Part shown: one piece after another, positions 16,854-24,344 of the stretch | How positions within the stretch are numbered: the first letter of the stretch is position 1 | Layout: every line of letters starts with the position of its first letter | Program-made: the position numbers and the translations under genes | Notes under the pieces: model-generated | Database searches by the model: none | Told to the model about the DNA's origin: nothing | Seen by the model: the letters and a program-made list of their open reading frames with translations, nothing else | Assembly (NCBI GenBank): GCA_021204025.1 | Contig: JAJQAC010000072.1 | Span: forward strand, 1-64,000 | Length of the DNA stretch: 64,000 nucleotides | DNA from: Clostridiales bacterium | Lineage (GTDB): Bacteria; Bacillota; Clostridia; Lachnospirales; Lachnospiraceae | Reading direction: 5' to 3'

Positions 16854-19085
16854 TTACCAGATATTAGTTTTGTCTGATTTCACAGTTTCCGATGGCATCG
16901 TCGCGGCAGGCGTGGTTTCCACCGGTTGTGTTTGGGCAGAAGTTGTCTCCGCCTGCGTTGCCTCCTGCGCCAACGTTTCTGGTGGTGCGGCTGATGCTGC
17001 CTCGGTAGCAGAACGTGTGGAGCTACTGCCGGATTTATGGCTACTGCCAGATTTCTGACTTGTCACAGGAGCTATGGTTGTTTCCTGAGGAGCAGCGCCC
17101 AGGCTAACCGTCAGGATAATCGTCTCTCCTTCGCTCAAAATCCCCGGTTCGACACTCTGCCCGAGGACCGTGCCCGGTGCGGATTCCTCGTCATATCGCG
17201 TGATGCTGTCTCCTGCGATCAATCCAAGACCCTCTAACTGTTTTCTGGCCTCTTCTTCTGACAGTCCGGTGAGATCAGCAAGCTGTACATCCCTGGGTCC
17301 CGCGCTGACAACAACGGTTATCCTGTCACCGGAATTACCGGCAGAATCTGCCCTTGGTTTCTGTGATAAGATCTGTCCGACTCTGGTTCCCGCCTGATAT
17401 TCTACACCAGATTTTTCCATATATAATTCATTCTCCTTCAGAAGCTCCCATGCCTCGTCCTGAGAAAGTCCTGATAAATCTGGAATTGTAACAGAATGAC
17501 TTTCCAAAACTGTTTCATCGCCGGCTATGGTCAGCGTAATGATCGTGTCCTGGCTGACTTCCGCTCCGACAGAAGGCGATACTGCTGTTACGGTGCCTTT
17601 CGGTGCCCATGCTTCTTCTGCTGTTTCAATGTTGACTGCAGTAAGATCCAGACGGTTCATTTCAGCTACAGCAGCCTCCATCGTCATATAAAGGACATCC
17701 GGAATCTGCGCCTGTCCGTTTCCTGAACTGACAATTACCTGGATTGTGGATCCCTCTTCAATCGGATCCCCTCGCATCAGACTGTTTCCGTTTTCATCTA
17801 TCTGACGGAGAACATATCCTTTCAGAGTCGTATCGGATGGTTCCGTACCCGCAATATAGAAAACAAGTCCCATTTCTTCTACACGATTTTTCGCTTCATC
17901 CTGACTGAGATTCAGCAGATTCGGAACTCGCACAAAACCTTCCTGAATTTTTTCAGAAGCAACTGTGCCCGGATGTTCTGGCTTCGCAGTGATAATGCCT
18001 GAGACAAGTACGACAACACCTGCAATAATGGCAATCCCACCGATACCAAATAAAAGTTTCAGCCACAGCGGCCATTTCCAGGAAGCCTGCTCTGTGTCCT
18101 TTTCCTCAGGGTGTGTTCGTTCCACGTGAGAGGAACAGAGATTTTTCTCAAACTCTTCCGCTGATTTCGTGCGGTCTTCAATTCTTACCTGGAGTGCGTT
18201 CAACAAAGCATTTTCCAGATTTTTGTCAATGACTACGCCCAGATCAGATGGTTCCTCTAATGTATCCTTAATTCGCCGATCCCACGAATCCGGTGGCTTT
18301 CTTCCGGTAATCATTTTATAAAAAGTTGCCGCAAGCGCATAAATATCCGTCCACGGTCCCTGTCTCCCGCCGCTCTGGTACTGCTCAACGGGAGCATATC
18401 CGGCCTTTAAAATCACGGTAAGAGATTTGCTGTTGGTTGTTGTTACCTGCCTGGAGGCACCAAAATCAAGCAACTTTACCTCACCGGTTTTCAGCAGATA
18501 AATATTGTCCGGAGCAATATCCCGGTGGATAATATGTTTTGCATGAACCTCTTTTAAAGTTCTGGTCACAGCCAGAATAATAGGGAATGCTTCATCTACA
18601 GTCATCACGCCGGTTCTTTTCAGGCGATCCTTTAACGTCTCTCCCTCCAGCAATTCCATGACGATGTAGGCGGTATTATTTGCCTGAAAAAAATCATAAA
18701 TCTGTGTGATGCCGGAAATCTGGCGAAATTCCGCCAGAAGTTTCGCTTCATCCAGAGATTTATGCATCCCGGCTTCAAACTGTTCCTGTTTTTCACCTTT
18801 ATAGACAGATACTCTGGATTGGTTTGGAATTCTTGTCGCAAATTCCATGGGAAGATATTCTTTGATTGCGTTTTTTTTCTGCAATGTCAGATCATATGCG
18901 ATATAGGTAATACCAAATCCACCGGAGCCCAGCACTCTCCCAACCCGATAACGTCCGTGAATCACGGTTCCTGGTTTTAAATAGTGGGATTCCGCAGGTG
19001 GCGTTGTCTGATCGTAGCCACATATCGGACAGAAACGCCCCTGTCCATCATATTCTTCCATACAACCCAGACACAAAGTCTTCAT
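16854..19085 (-). CDS. Zinc-ribbon Ser/Thr protein kinase with four PASTA repeats
   Basis: Cys5, Cys8, Cys19 and Cys22 form a zinc ribbon before the kinase domain, an unusual addition. The kinase has the Gly-rich loop (LGSGGFGITYIAYD), the ATP lysine (NAIKEYLP), the catalytic loop HRDIAPDN and the metal motif DFGASR. One helix (LLFGIGGIAIIAGVVVLVSG) places four PASTA repeats outside (near VPNLLNLSQDEAK, IPDVLYMTMEAAV, IPDLSGLSQDEAW and LADLTGLSEEEAR). A Ser/Thr/Ala-rich tail ends the protein. PASTA kinases sense muropeptides or lipid II and phosphorylate division and wall proteins. No PP2C phosphatase gene lies next to it, unlike the usual prkC locus, so this may be an accessory kinase. Length is 743 residues. 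Confidence 0.92.
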   Translation of the reverse strand: MKTLCLGCMEEYDGQGRFCPICGYDQTTPPAESHYLKPGTVIHGRYRVGRVLGSGGFGITYIAYDLTLQKKNAIKEYLPMEFATRIPNQSRVSVYKGEKQEQFEAGMHKSLDEAKLLAEFRQISGITQIYDFFQANNTAYIVMELLEGETLKDRLKRTGVMTVDEAFPIILAVTRTLKEVHAKHIIHRDIAPDNIYLLKTGEVKLLDFGASRQVTTTNSKSLTVILKAGYAPVEQYQSGGRQGPWTDIYALAATFYKMITGRKPPDSWDRRIKDTLEEPSDLGVVIDKNLENALLNALQVRIEDRTKSAEEFEKNLCSSHVERTHPEEKDTEQASWKWPLWLKLLFGIGGIAIIAGVVVLVSGIITAKPEHPGTVASEKIQEGFVRVPNLLNLSQDEAKNRVEEMGLVFYIAGTEPSDTTLKGYVLRQIDENGNSLMRGDPIEEGSTIQVIVSSGNGQAQIPDVLYMTMEAAVAEMNRLDLTAVNIETAEEAWAPKGTVTAVSPSVGAEVSQDTIITLTIAGDETVLESHSVTIPDLSGLSQDEAWELLKENELYMEKSGVEYQAGTRVGQILSQKPRADSAGNSGDRITVVVSAGPRDVQLADLTGLSEEEARKQLEGLGLIAGDSITRYDEESAPGTVLGQSVEPGILSEGETIILTVSLGAAPQETTIAPVTSQKSGSSHKSGSSSTRSATEAASAAPPETLAQEATQAETTSAQTQPVETTPAATMPSETVKSDKTNIW

Positions 19086-19276
19086 CTCATATCCCCCCTC
19101 GTACTCGATGCCTGATCCTGATTACGGCGATGAAGGCAGTTCAATGGTACTTTCATCAAGAAATTGATCCAGAAATCCGGCACCGAGGCGAAAGATGTCA
19201 TGCCAAGCACTGACACAGTCAGCAGAATCCCGCTCATCAGCCCTGCAAGTTTTTTTCTGAATCCATAATTCTCCAT
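19082..19276 (-). CDS. Small exported protein, possibly degraded
   Basis: ATG 19276 follows AAGGGGGATGCT. The 64-residue product begins with a signal-peptide-like stretch (FRKKLAGLMSGILLTVSVLG...SFA) and continues SVPDFWINFLMKVPLNCLHR. The stop overlaps the kinase start (ATGA), which supports coupled translation. The part after the signal peptide is short and not recognised. A frameshift is possible because another frame stays open at the same place. Confidence 0.45.
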   Translation of the reverse strand: MENYGFRKKLAGLMSGILLTVSVLGMTSFASVPDFWINFLMKVPLNCLHRRNQDQASSTRGDMR

Positions 19277-19362
19277 AGCATCCCCCTTGTTTTTTACTAC
19301 CGACAAAAATATTCCCAATTAATTCACCCTGATACTTTTTATTCTTACTTTCCTTCTTGAAT

Positions 19363-20271
19363 TTATTTCTTCTTCCGTTTCCGCATCGCCCATATGATCC
19401 GGACCAAAACATCCGACAACAACCAGATCACGACGAGGACGCCAACTCCGAGAGCAGCCCATTTTGTCCAATTTGGGATCTCCTTCGGCTCTGTCTCCGT
19501 TTCTTCCGGAAGCGCTATCGTCTCTTCGGTTTCCTCTTCTGGATAAATCCGACTCCCACGTACCAACAGTCGGTGGCTGTTAATGCCATAGGGTGTGCAG
19601 GTCATCAACGTACAGTAGTCCTTTCCTTGCTCAATATAGAGATTTTCGATTTCCGTCGGAAGAACCGTAAGGATCTGATCAACCTGATAGGTCAGAACCC
19701 TGTTTAAAATCGTAATGGTAAAGACATCGCCCTCAGTCAGGCGGTCTAAGTGAGTAAAGAGCAGAGCGCTCGGCAACCCCGTATGTGCGGAAATGACACT
19801 ATGGGTACTCTCTCCTCCAACCGGCAGGCTCGTACCCTGCATATGTCCTGCACCAACCTGCAAAACAGACGCATCCGTCCCGTGATAAATCGGAAGCTGC
19901 ACATCAATGACGTCGATGGTAACATACCCCATAATGCCCGCCCCGCCGACATTTAAGAGATCCTCATACCCTTCCGGCTGCTCCGGTCTCGTAATGGCGT
20001 TGGCAGAACCCATATCCGCAAGAGCTCGATTATACCTGTCAGCCGCATCAAAATAAGCGTCATAATCTTTTTCATCCATTTGCACCACAGCAGCATCATA
20101 AGCCGCGACAGCTCTGGTCTGGACTCTGGCATTCCACCATTCGCTAACGGATGGATATAGCAGAACGCCAACCCCTACCATGAACACCACCACCAGAAGG
20201 ATCGTTCCGATGATTCCTTTTCTACGCTTTGCCGGAGTCTTTGCTTTGTTCCATCTGCTTTCTGTCTCCAT
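19363..20271 (-). CDS. Class C (pilus-type) sortase
   Basis: The protein has an N-terminal helix (GIIGTILLVVVFMVGVGVLLY), the catalytic His in ISAHTGLPSALLF, the catalytic Cys in TLMTCTPYGINSHRLLVRG with Arg downstream, and a C-terminal helix (WAALGVGVLVVIWLLSDVLV). Class C sortases join pilin subunits through LPXTG motifs. The pilin next door ends in LPSTG. The start is set at ATG 20271 (METESRWNK) after GGGAAGAGG; the open frame from GTG 20343 begins inside a hairpin without a ribosome site. Length is 302 residues. Confidence 0.9.
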   Translation of the reverse strand: METESRWNKAKTPAKRRKGIIGTILLVVVFMVGVGVLLYPSVSEWWNARVQTRAVAAYDAAVVQMDEKDYDAYFDAADRYNRALADMGSANAITRPEQPEGYEDLLNVGGAGIMGYVTIDVIDVQLPIYHGTDASVLQVGAGHMQGTSLPVGGESTHSVISAHTGLPSALLFTHLDRLTEGDVFTITILNRVLTYQVDQILTVLPTEIENLYIEQGKDYCTLMTCTPYGINSHRLLVRGSRIYPEEETEETIALPEETETEPKEIPNWTKWAALGVGVLVVIWLLSDVLVRIIWAMRKRKKK

Positions 20272-20311
20272 AAGCCTCTTCCCTGCCTTTTTTGCTTTTC
20301 TGTCAGCTCTT

Positions 20312-20383
20312 AGCTGCCCATTTCTGTTTTTTGAAATGGGCACCGAACAGCCGGCAATCGGAGCCGATTCGGCTCCGATTGCC
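20312..20383 (-). other. Two hairpins between pilin and sortase
   Basis: A 15-bp perfect palindrome occupies 20353-20367 and 20369-20383 with one base between the arms. A second hairpin at 20315-20341 pairs GCCCATTT with AAATGGGC. Neither is followed by a T-run on the minus strand. They could be stabilising 3' ends of the pilin mRNA, or partial terminators that keep sortase expression below pilin expression. Confidence 0.6.
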
Positions 20384-20393
20384 AGAAGGCAGA

Positions 20394-22127
20394 TTACTCG
20401 CTCTTTCTCATACGCACACGGGTGACCAGCAGAACCACCGCGCCAAGTGTCAATACGCTTCCGATGATATGGAAGATCGCAGTACCCATACCGCCGGTGC
20501 TCGGCAGTTCAGTACCTGTTGAGTTCTGTACATCAGCGGTCAGAGAACCTTCACCGGTAGCCGTACTAAAGCTGATCGCTGCACCGGTTTGTAAATCAGT
20601 CCCTGTAAGCGTAGTCAGATAAGCACTAATGCTGCTAAGGCTATCTCCAGCAACCGGGGTCACACCACTGGACGGTTCATGGTCAGCGCTGATTCTAAAG
20701 TACATATCGTCAATCTTGTTATAGCCATCCGGAACCGTAGACTCAACCAGAATGTAATCACCATCGTCCAGTCCGGTCCAGGTAAATACGTTATTGCCAC
20801 TTCCCGTTGCTGTTGCCGTCCCTTTACAGATATAATAATCTATCGATGAACTATATTGAGTGGTATCTTGATCAACTTCTTCCAATTCTCCATCTGTCCC
20901 TACAATATAATAGGTTTCACTTGAATCAAAAGCAGTAATAGCTACCTTTTTGTACAGGGTAAATCCTGCACCTGCCAAAGCCGCACTGTTTGTATCTACC
21001 TTATTGATAATCACCTGATATGTATACACTACAACAGTATCCCATGCTGTGTATGTTTTGTTCGTGTCGTTATATGCATTGTTGGAATATTCCAGACGAG
21101 CAGTATTCGGGTTACCGTTGTTTCCCATATCTGCATTATCATTCAGCGTAGCTGAGAAGTTTACGGTCACTGTAGTAGTGCTATTCACTGGGATGACACT
21201 GCCGCTTTCTGTGCAAGTTTTCAGATCATTAATGATAACTTCAAATGTGCAGCCATCTGTTGTTGATGTATTTACAGTATAGCAGCTGCTGTCTACTGTG
21301 TAGGTTGTCGTAACATTGCTTTCCGTGGTTGTGATCGTTACGGTTAAAGTACTATTATCTGTCGGATAATCAAACGTCAGCCCGTCACTCATAACATCAT
21401 GGAACGCGTAATAATAAGTAGTATAAGAACTGATATAAGAATCCACTCTACCGGTCAACTGGAAGGGAACGCTATCGCCGATATCATAGTCAGCGGTATC
21501 CTGCCAGTCTGTCGTGCTATTAGCCTCAGAGTCATTGACATCCTGCACCTTTTTGGTCATGGTAACTTCATCATTCTTGTTGGTTACGTTAATACTCGAC
21601 TTGTCAGCCGTATCCAACATAACCAGCGAATAGGTACCGGAAGCTCCGGCGGCTGTCTCCGCGATCAGATAATAGCCATAGGAAACAGTGAATACACCGG
21701 ATGTAGCCGTGTAGTAATCTATATCAGCCGTTAATGTTAAATTATTACTTGTATCTGTAATATACGCATAAACCGCATCAGCAAAGGTTCTTGCCTCGTC
21801 ATCCGTAAGAGCTGCAATTGCCGCAACGATTTCGGCGTTTGTTGAACTGTTTGTTATTGTAGTGTCCGGATCAACCGCCTTAAGCCCGGCAACTATCGCG
21901 TCTATATACGCACTGTTGACCGTGTAAGCGTACTTATCGGGAGTTCCATCATTATCACTGTCGCTTACGGTAACCGTCATCAGCTGATACGCCGTATAAG
22001 ATGATGTAGTATCGCTCATGGTGATGATTGTCGTCTCTCCTGCCGCAAATGCCATAGCACTCACGGAGAACGCCATCACTGCCGCCAGTATGATACTGAC
22101 CAATCTTCTCAATCCTTTTTGTTTCAT
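20394..22127 (-). CDS. LPXTG major pilin subunit with isopeptide-type domains
   Basis: ATG 22127 (MKQKGLRRLV) has GGAGG five bases upstream. A signal peptide (SIILAAVMAFSVSAMAFA) is followed by Thr/Asp/Tyr-rich pilin domains. VTNKNDEVTMTKKVQD resembles the lysine strand of Gram-positive pilin domains, and the E-box (DYILVESTVPDGYNK) marks a domain with a Lys-Asn isopeptide bond. The C-terminus is a sorting signal: ELPSTGGMG, helix, MRKSE. It is the shaft subunit expected to be polymerised by the sortase downstream. No separate tip or base pilin is in the window, so this may be a one-subunit pilus. Length is 577 residues. Confidence 0.9.
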   Translation of the reverse strand: MKQKGLRRLVSIILAAVMAFSVSAMAFAAGETTIITMSDTTSSYTAYQLMTVTVSDSDNDGTPDKYAYTVNSAYIDAIVAGLKAVDPDTTITNSSTNAEIVAAIAALTDDEARTFADAVYAYITDTSNNLTLTADIDYYTATSGVFTVSYGYYLIAETAAGASGTYSLVMLDTADKSSINVTNKNDEVTMTKKVQDVNDSEANSTTDWQDTADYDIGDSVPFQLTGRVDSYISSYTTYYYAFHDVMSDGLTFDYPTDNSTLTVTITTTESNVTTTYTVDSSCYTVNTSTTDGCTFEVIINDLKTCTESGSVIPVNSTTTVTVNFSATLNDNADMGNNGNPNTARLEYSNNAYNDTNKTYTAWDTVVVYTYQVIINKVDTNSAALAGAGFTLYKKVAITAFDSSETYYIVGTDGELEEVDQDTTQYSSSIDYYICKGTATATGSGNNVFTWTGLDDGDYILVESTVPDGYNKIDDMYFRISADHEPSSGVTPVAGDSLSSISAYLTTLTGTDLQTGAAISFSTATGEGSLTADVQNSTGTELPSTGGMGTAIFHIIGSVLTLGAVVLLVTRVRMRKSE

Positions 22128-22392
22128 GTTGACCTCCATGTTTTCATTTCCTTGTTGCTCTTCCCCTTCAGATCCATACCCGGATCCAACGGAGGATTTC
22201 CCTCTTGTTCCCCATTATTCAGTTTTCCTTTGTTGTAAAACCTGCCGCCTGAGACGGCTCCTGGAACGGTTTTTTAATATCAGTCTCCCGTCACCCCCTC
22301 ACCGTCTCAGTGTTATTTATATCGCATAAACCGTATCCCCGGCATCCGCCGGTCGGTTTTCGATACCAACTGGTTAAAAAATGCTCCACTCT
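22128..22392 (-). other. Leader between the XRE gene and the pilin gene
   Basis: These 265 bases contain no gene. On the minus strand GAGACGG near 22305 can pair with CCGTCTC near 22250, enclosing GAGGGGGTGACGGGAG. I looked for a c-di-GMP riboswitch and did not recognise one. No strong promoter is visible, which fits co-transcription with the XRE gene. Confidence 0.3.
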
Positions 22393-22746
22393 TTACTCTC
22401 CCATATAATGTTTCAGATCCACCAGCATCCCTAAGAGCCCGTCCATCCCGCCGTCGTTCACTTTCCGGCGCAGTTCCATGATCTCTCTTTCCGACTCCGT
22501 GTCCTCCATCGGAACCGATAATCTCGTTGCCGGGCGTGCTCCGTCCGTGCCGGTCTCCCGGTGTGCGAGGATGTAGTCTGTCGAAACCCCAAAGTAATCC
22601 GCCAGTGAGAGCAGGTTGTCGATCTCGATTCGGTTGCGGTCCCGCTCCATCCGGCTGATGATCTGCTGGGATACGCCGATGATCTCCCCCAGTTCTGCCT
22701 GCGACAGTTTCCGCTCTTTCCTGAGTTTTCTGATATTACTTGTCAT
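22393..22746 (-). CDS. XRE-family transcriptional regulator
   Basis: Residues 1-60 form a Cro/CI-type helix-turn-helix (IRKLRKERKLSQAELGEIIG, VSQQIISRMERDRNRIEI). The rest is short, charged and without a recognised ligand domain. The start follows AGGAGA. It is the first gene after the invertible segment and lies upstream of the pilin gene in the same direction, so it probably controls the pilus genes or the switch. Length is 117 residues. Confidence 0.85.
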   Translation of the reverse strand: MTSNIRKLRKERKLSQAELGEIIGVSQQIISRMERDRNRIEIDNLLSLADYFGVSTDYILAHRETGTDGARPATRLSVPMEDTESEREIMELRRKVNDGGMDGLLGMLVDLKHYMGE

Positions 22747-22830
22747 TCCGCATTCTCTCCTGTCCTCTTTCTTCGTTGTCCTGCTCTGCGTTTATTCCTA
22801 ACAAAGTCACTCATTTTTTGAACTAACCTA

Positions 22831-23146
22831 CAACATAATGTATGTTATGTGGTATAGAAGAGAGTCAAATCCGCATGATACCTGTCCTGTAGCAGGGATT
22901 TACTATTTTACAAAAAGCCCGAAAAGAATTATATGCATATCTATAATTCAAAATCAGGGCAAGCCAAACATTGCCGGACAGAGAAATTCTGCCTGGCTCT
23001 TTTGCGTGAATAAAAAAACAAAAAATGTTCTATTTTTAATTTCAAAGGGATTGTAATTTTACCAATTTTGATTTATAATAACCTAAATTTGAGTAGATTA
23101 TTTTGATTTAGATTAGGACGTTTACCACATAACATACATTATGTGG
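22831..23146. repeat. Invertible DNA segment with 22-bp inverted repeats
   Basis: Bases 22833-22854 and 23123-23144 are perfect inverted copies of each other (22 of 22). Each copy is itself a dyad around a 6-base asymmetric centre: TGTATG on the left and CATACA on the right. The right copy has 8-base arms, CCACATAA and TTATGTGG. Two arms around a short asymmetric spacer is how tyrosine-recombinase crossover sites are built, and the opposite spacer orientation predicts inversion of the 268 bases between them. A tyrosine recombinase gene starts 14 bases to the right. The segment carries a promoter on the plus strand and no convincing gene. Confidence 0.85.
23051..23079 (+). promoter_or_regulatory. 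Promoter inside the invertible segment
   Basis: TTGTAA at 23051 and TATAAT at 23074 are 17 bases apart, a near-consensus sigma-A promoter reading rightward. In this orientation its transcript meets the right recombination site after about 50 bases and points against the recombinase gene. After inversion the -10 would lie near 22898-22903 on the minus strand and read into the XRE and pilin genes, with a leader of about 145 bases. Confidence 0.75.
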
Positions 23147-23160
23147 TTTTTCTTTTTTCT
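23125..23160 (+). terminator. Right recombination site doubling as a terminator
   Basis: CCACATAA and TTATGTGG pair across six bases and are followed directly by TTTTTCTTTTTTCT. This is a short intrinsic terminator for the rightward promoter at 23051. The left site has no T-run on its outer side. Confidence 0.55.
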
Positions 23161-24011
23161 CAGGCGGCTGTTACCGCAACCAGATCCATCTCATCCAGGA
23201 TCTGCACCTGCTTTTTCCACCCGCTTCGCACATAAATGCGCGTCGTATTCATATTGGAATGCCCTAAGACATCCGCCAGATTTGCCAGATTCTTTTCCTG
23301 CTCGTAATAGATACAGGCAAACAAATGCCGGAAATTATGCGGAAAACCTTTGCTGCCGGCGATGTCCGCAATTTTACACAATTTCTGGATCTCATGATAC
23401 AGATTGCTGCGATCGACCGGCCTGCCGCCTCGCGTGACAAAAACACTTCGTTTTATGATCCCGTTTTCCCGGATATATTCTTTCAATAAAGCGATCAGCT
23501 TTTGCGGAAGGATAATCCGGCGGTTCTTGCCTTTCAGATGCACATCCGCGTACCCTGCTTTTACCGCTTCTACCGTAATAAAACGCAATTCACTCACGCG
23601 GATGCCGGTGGAACAGATCGTTTGCAGGATATGCCAGAGACGCATCTTTCCCGCGGCTTTCGCTACAGCAAGGAGCTTTTTATACTCTTCCCGGCTTAAT
23701 TCTCTGTCCTCTCTTCGGAAAAGCCCTTTCTGAGATTTGATCGTCTTTACCACGCAATCATACCAGCCGAAAAATTTTAAAAATCCATTCACGCCCGCGA
23801 GCATACTGTTGATGCTGGACGTCAGGTAGTTCCTTAATAAATATTCTTTATACCGGATCATCGTCTCCTTATCAATCGGTTTTTCTCCTGCGAAGTCACG
23901 AAAAACGCCCAGGTCATGCAGGTATTTCTGCACAGTCGCCACACTCTTTTCCTCTTTGATCAATGACTGCCTGTAATCCTCTATCATCTGTTCTGTAATC
24001 ACATGTTCCAT
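23160..24011 (-). CDS. Tyrosine recombinase, likely DNA invertase of the pilus switch
   Basis: The N-terminal half is a SAM-like core-binding domain (TVQKYLHDLGVFRDFAG). The C-terminal half has the full catalytic set: Arg in CSTGIRVSELRF, Lys in LKGKNRRI, His and Arg in FPHNFRHLFA, His in VLGHSNMNTT and Tyr in TRIYVRSG. ATG 24011 is chosen because GGAGG lies 8 bases before it. At 283 residues it is a minimal XerC/D-type enzyme without extra domains, a common size for stand-alone invertases. No excisionase or phage gene lies nearby. Its position beside the inverted repeats makes it the best candidate for flipping them. Confidence 0.9.
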   Translation of the reverse strand: MEHVITEQMIEDYRQSLIKEEKSVATVQKYLHDLGVFRDFAGEKPIDKETMIRYKEYLLRNYLTSSINSMLAGVNGFLKFFGWYDCVVKTIKSQKGLFRREDRELSREEYKKLLAVAKAAGKMRLWHILQTICSTGIRVSELRFITVEAVKAGYADVHLKGKNRRIILPQKLIALLKEYIRENGIIKRSVFVTRGGRPVDRSNLYHEIQKLCKIADIAGSKGFPHNFRHLFACIYYEQEKNLANLADVLGHSNMNTTRIYVRSGWKKQVQILDEMDLVAVTAA

Positions 24012-24101
24012 CAAAATTTCCTCCTGTTCCGACTATTATAATTATAATATTTGTAAAATTTGTTTCCATCTTCTGATTAAGTATTTTTGTGCTAAAAAAT
24101 A

Positions 24102-24129
24102 GTTGTCTCAAGAATAACCTTAAGACAAC
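24102..24129. promoter_or_regulatory. Dyad upstream of the recombinase gene
   Basis: GTTGTCTCAAG and CTTAAGACAAC are 11-base arms with one mismatch and a 6-base gap. The dyad lies about 90 bases before the recombinase start, and TATAAT-like sequence is found between the two. It could be an operator. The spacing also resembles a recombinase site, but the sequence differs from the switch repeats. Confidence 0.45.
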
Positions 24130-24149
24130 ATCATAACGCAACAAACCCG

Positions 24150-24344
24150 TTATTGTAAAGAAAAACCGGCGCATAGCGTCGGCTCTCCTTGTTCCTGCAT
24201 CTGCTCAACCTCTCTTCCCTCCGCGCTTAGCACGTCGAATAAAAAACAGTTGGAAATTTTGTTCTTTCCCGTGAACCCTGTAGCATCATAAAGTCCGGTA
24301 ATCTTCGTTCTGAAAATGATGGAAAAACTGATCTCTGGGATATC
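24150..24344 (-). pseudogene. Coding-like remnant after the dehydrogenase stop
   Basis: Directly after the TAG of the dehydrogenase, and in the same frame, 64 codons stay open to a TAA. The product has a protein-like composition (ITGLYDATGFTGKNKISNCF, LFDVLSAEGREVEQMQEQ). There is no start codon or ribosome site. I do not recognise the family. It may be the 3' remnant of a lost gene, or unselected sequence. Confidence 0.3.

Noticed and set aside
22128-22392. Cyclic-di-GMP riboswitch in the pilin leader
   Set aside because: The conserved GEMM core was not found; only a simple paired region is visible.
22838-23056. Open frame of 72 codons in the invertible segment
   Set aside because: Its start lies inside the left repeat and its peptide is of the tRNA-antisense false-protein type.
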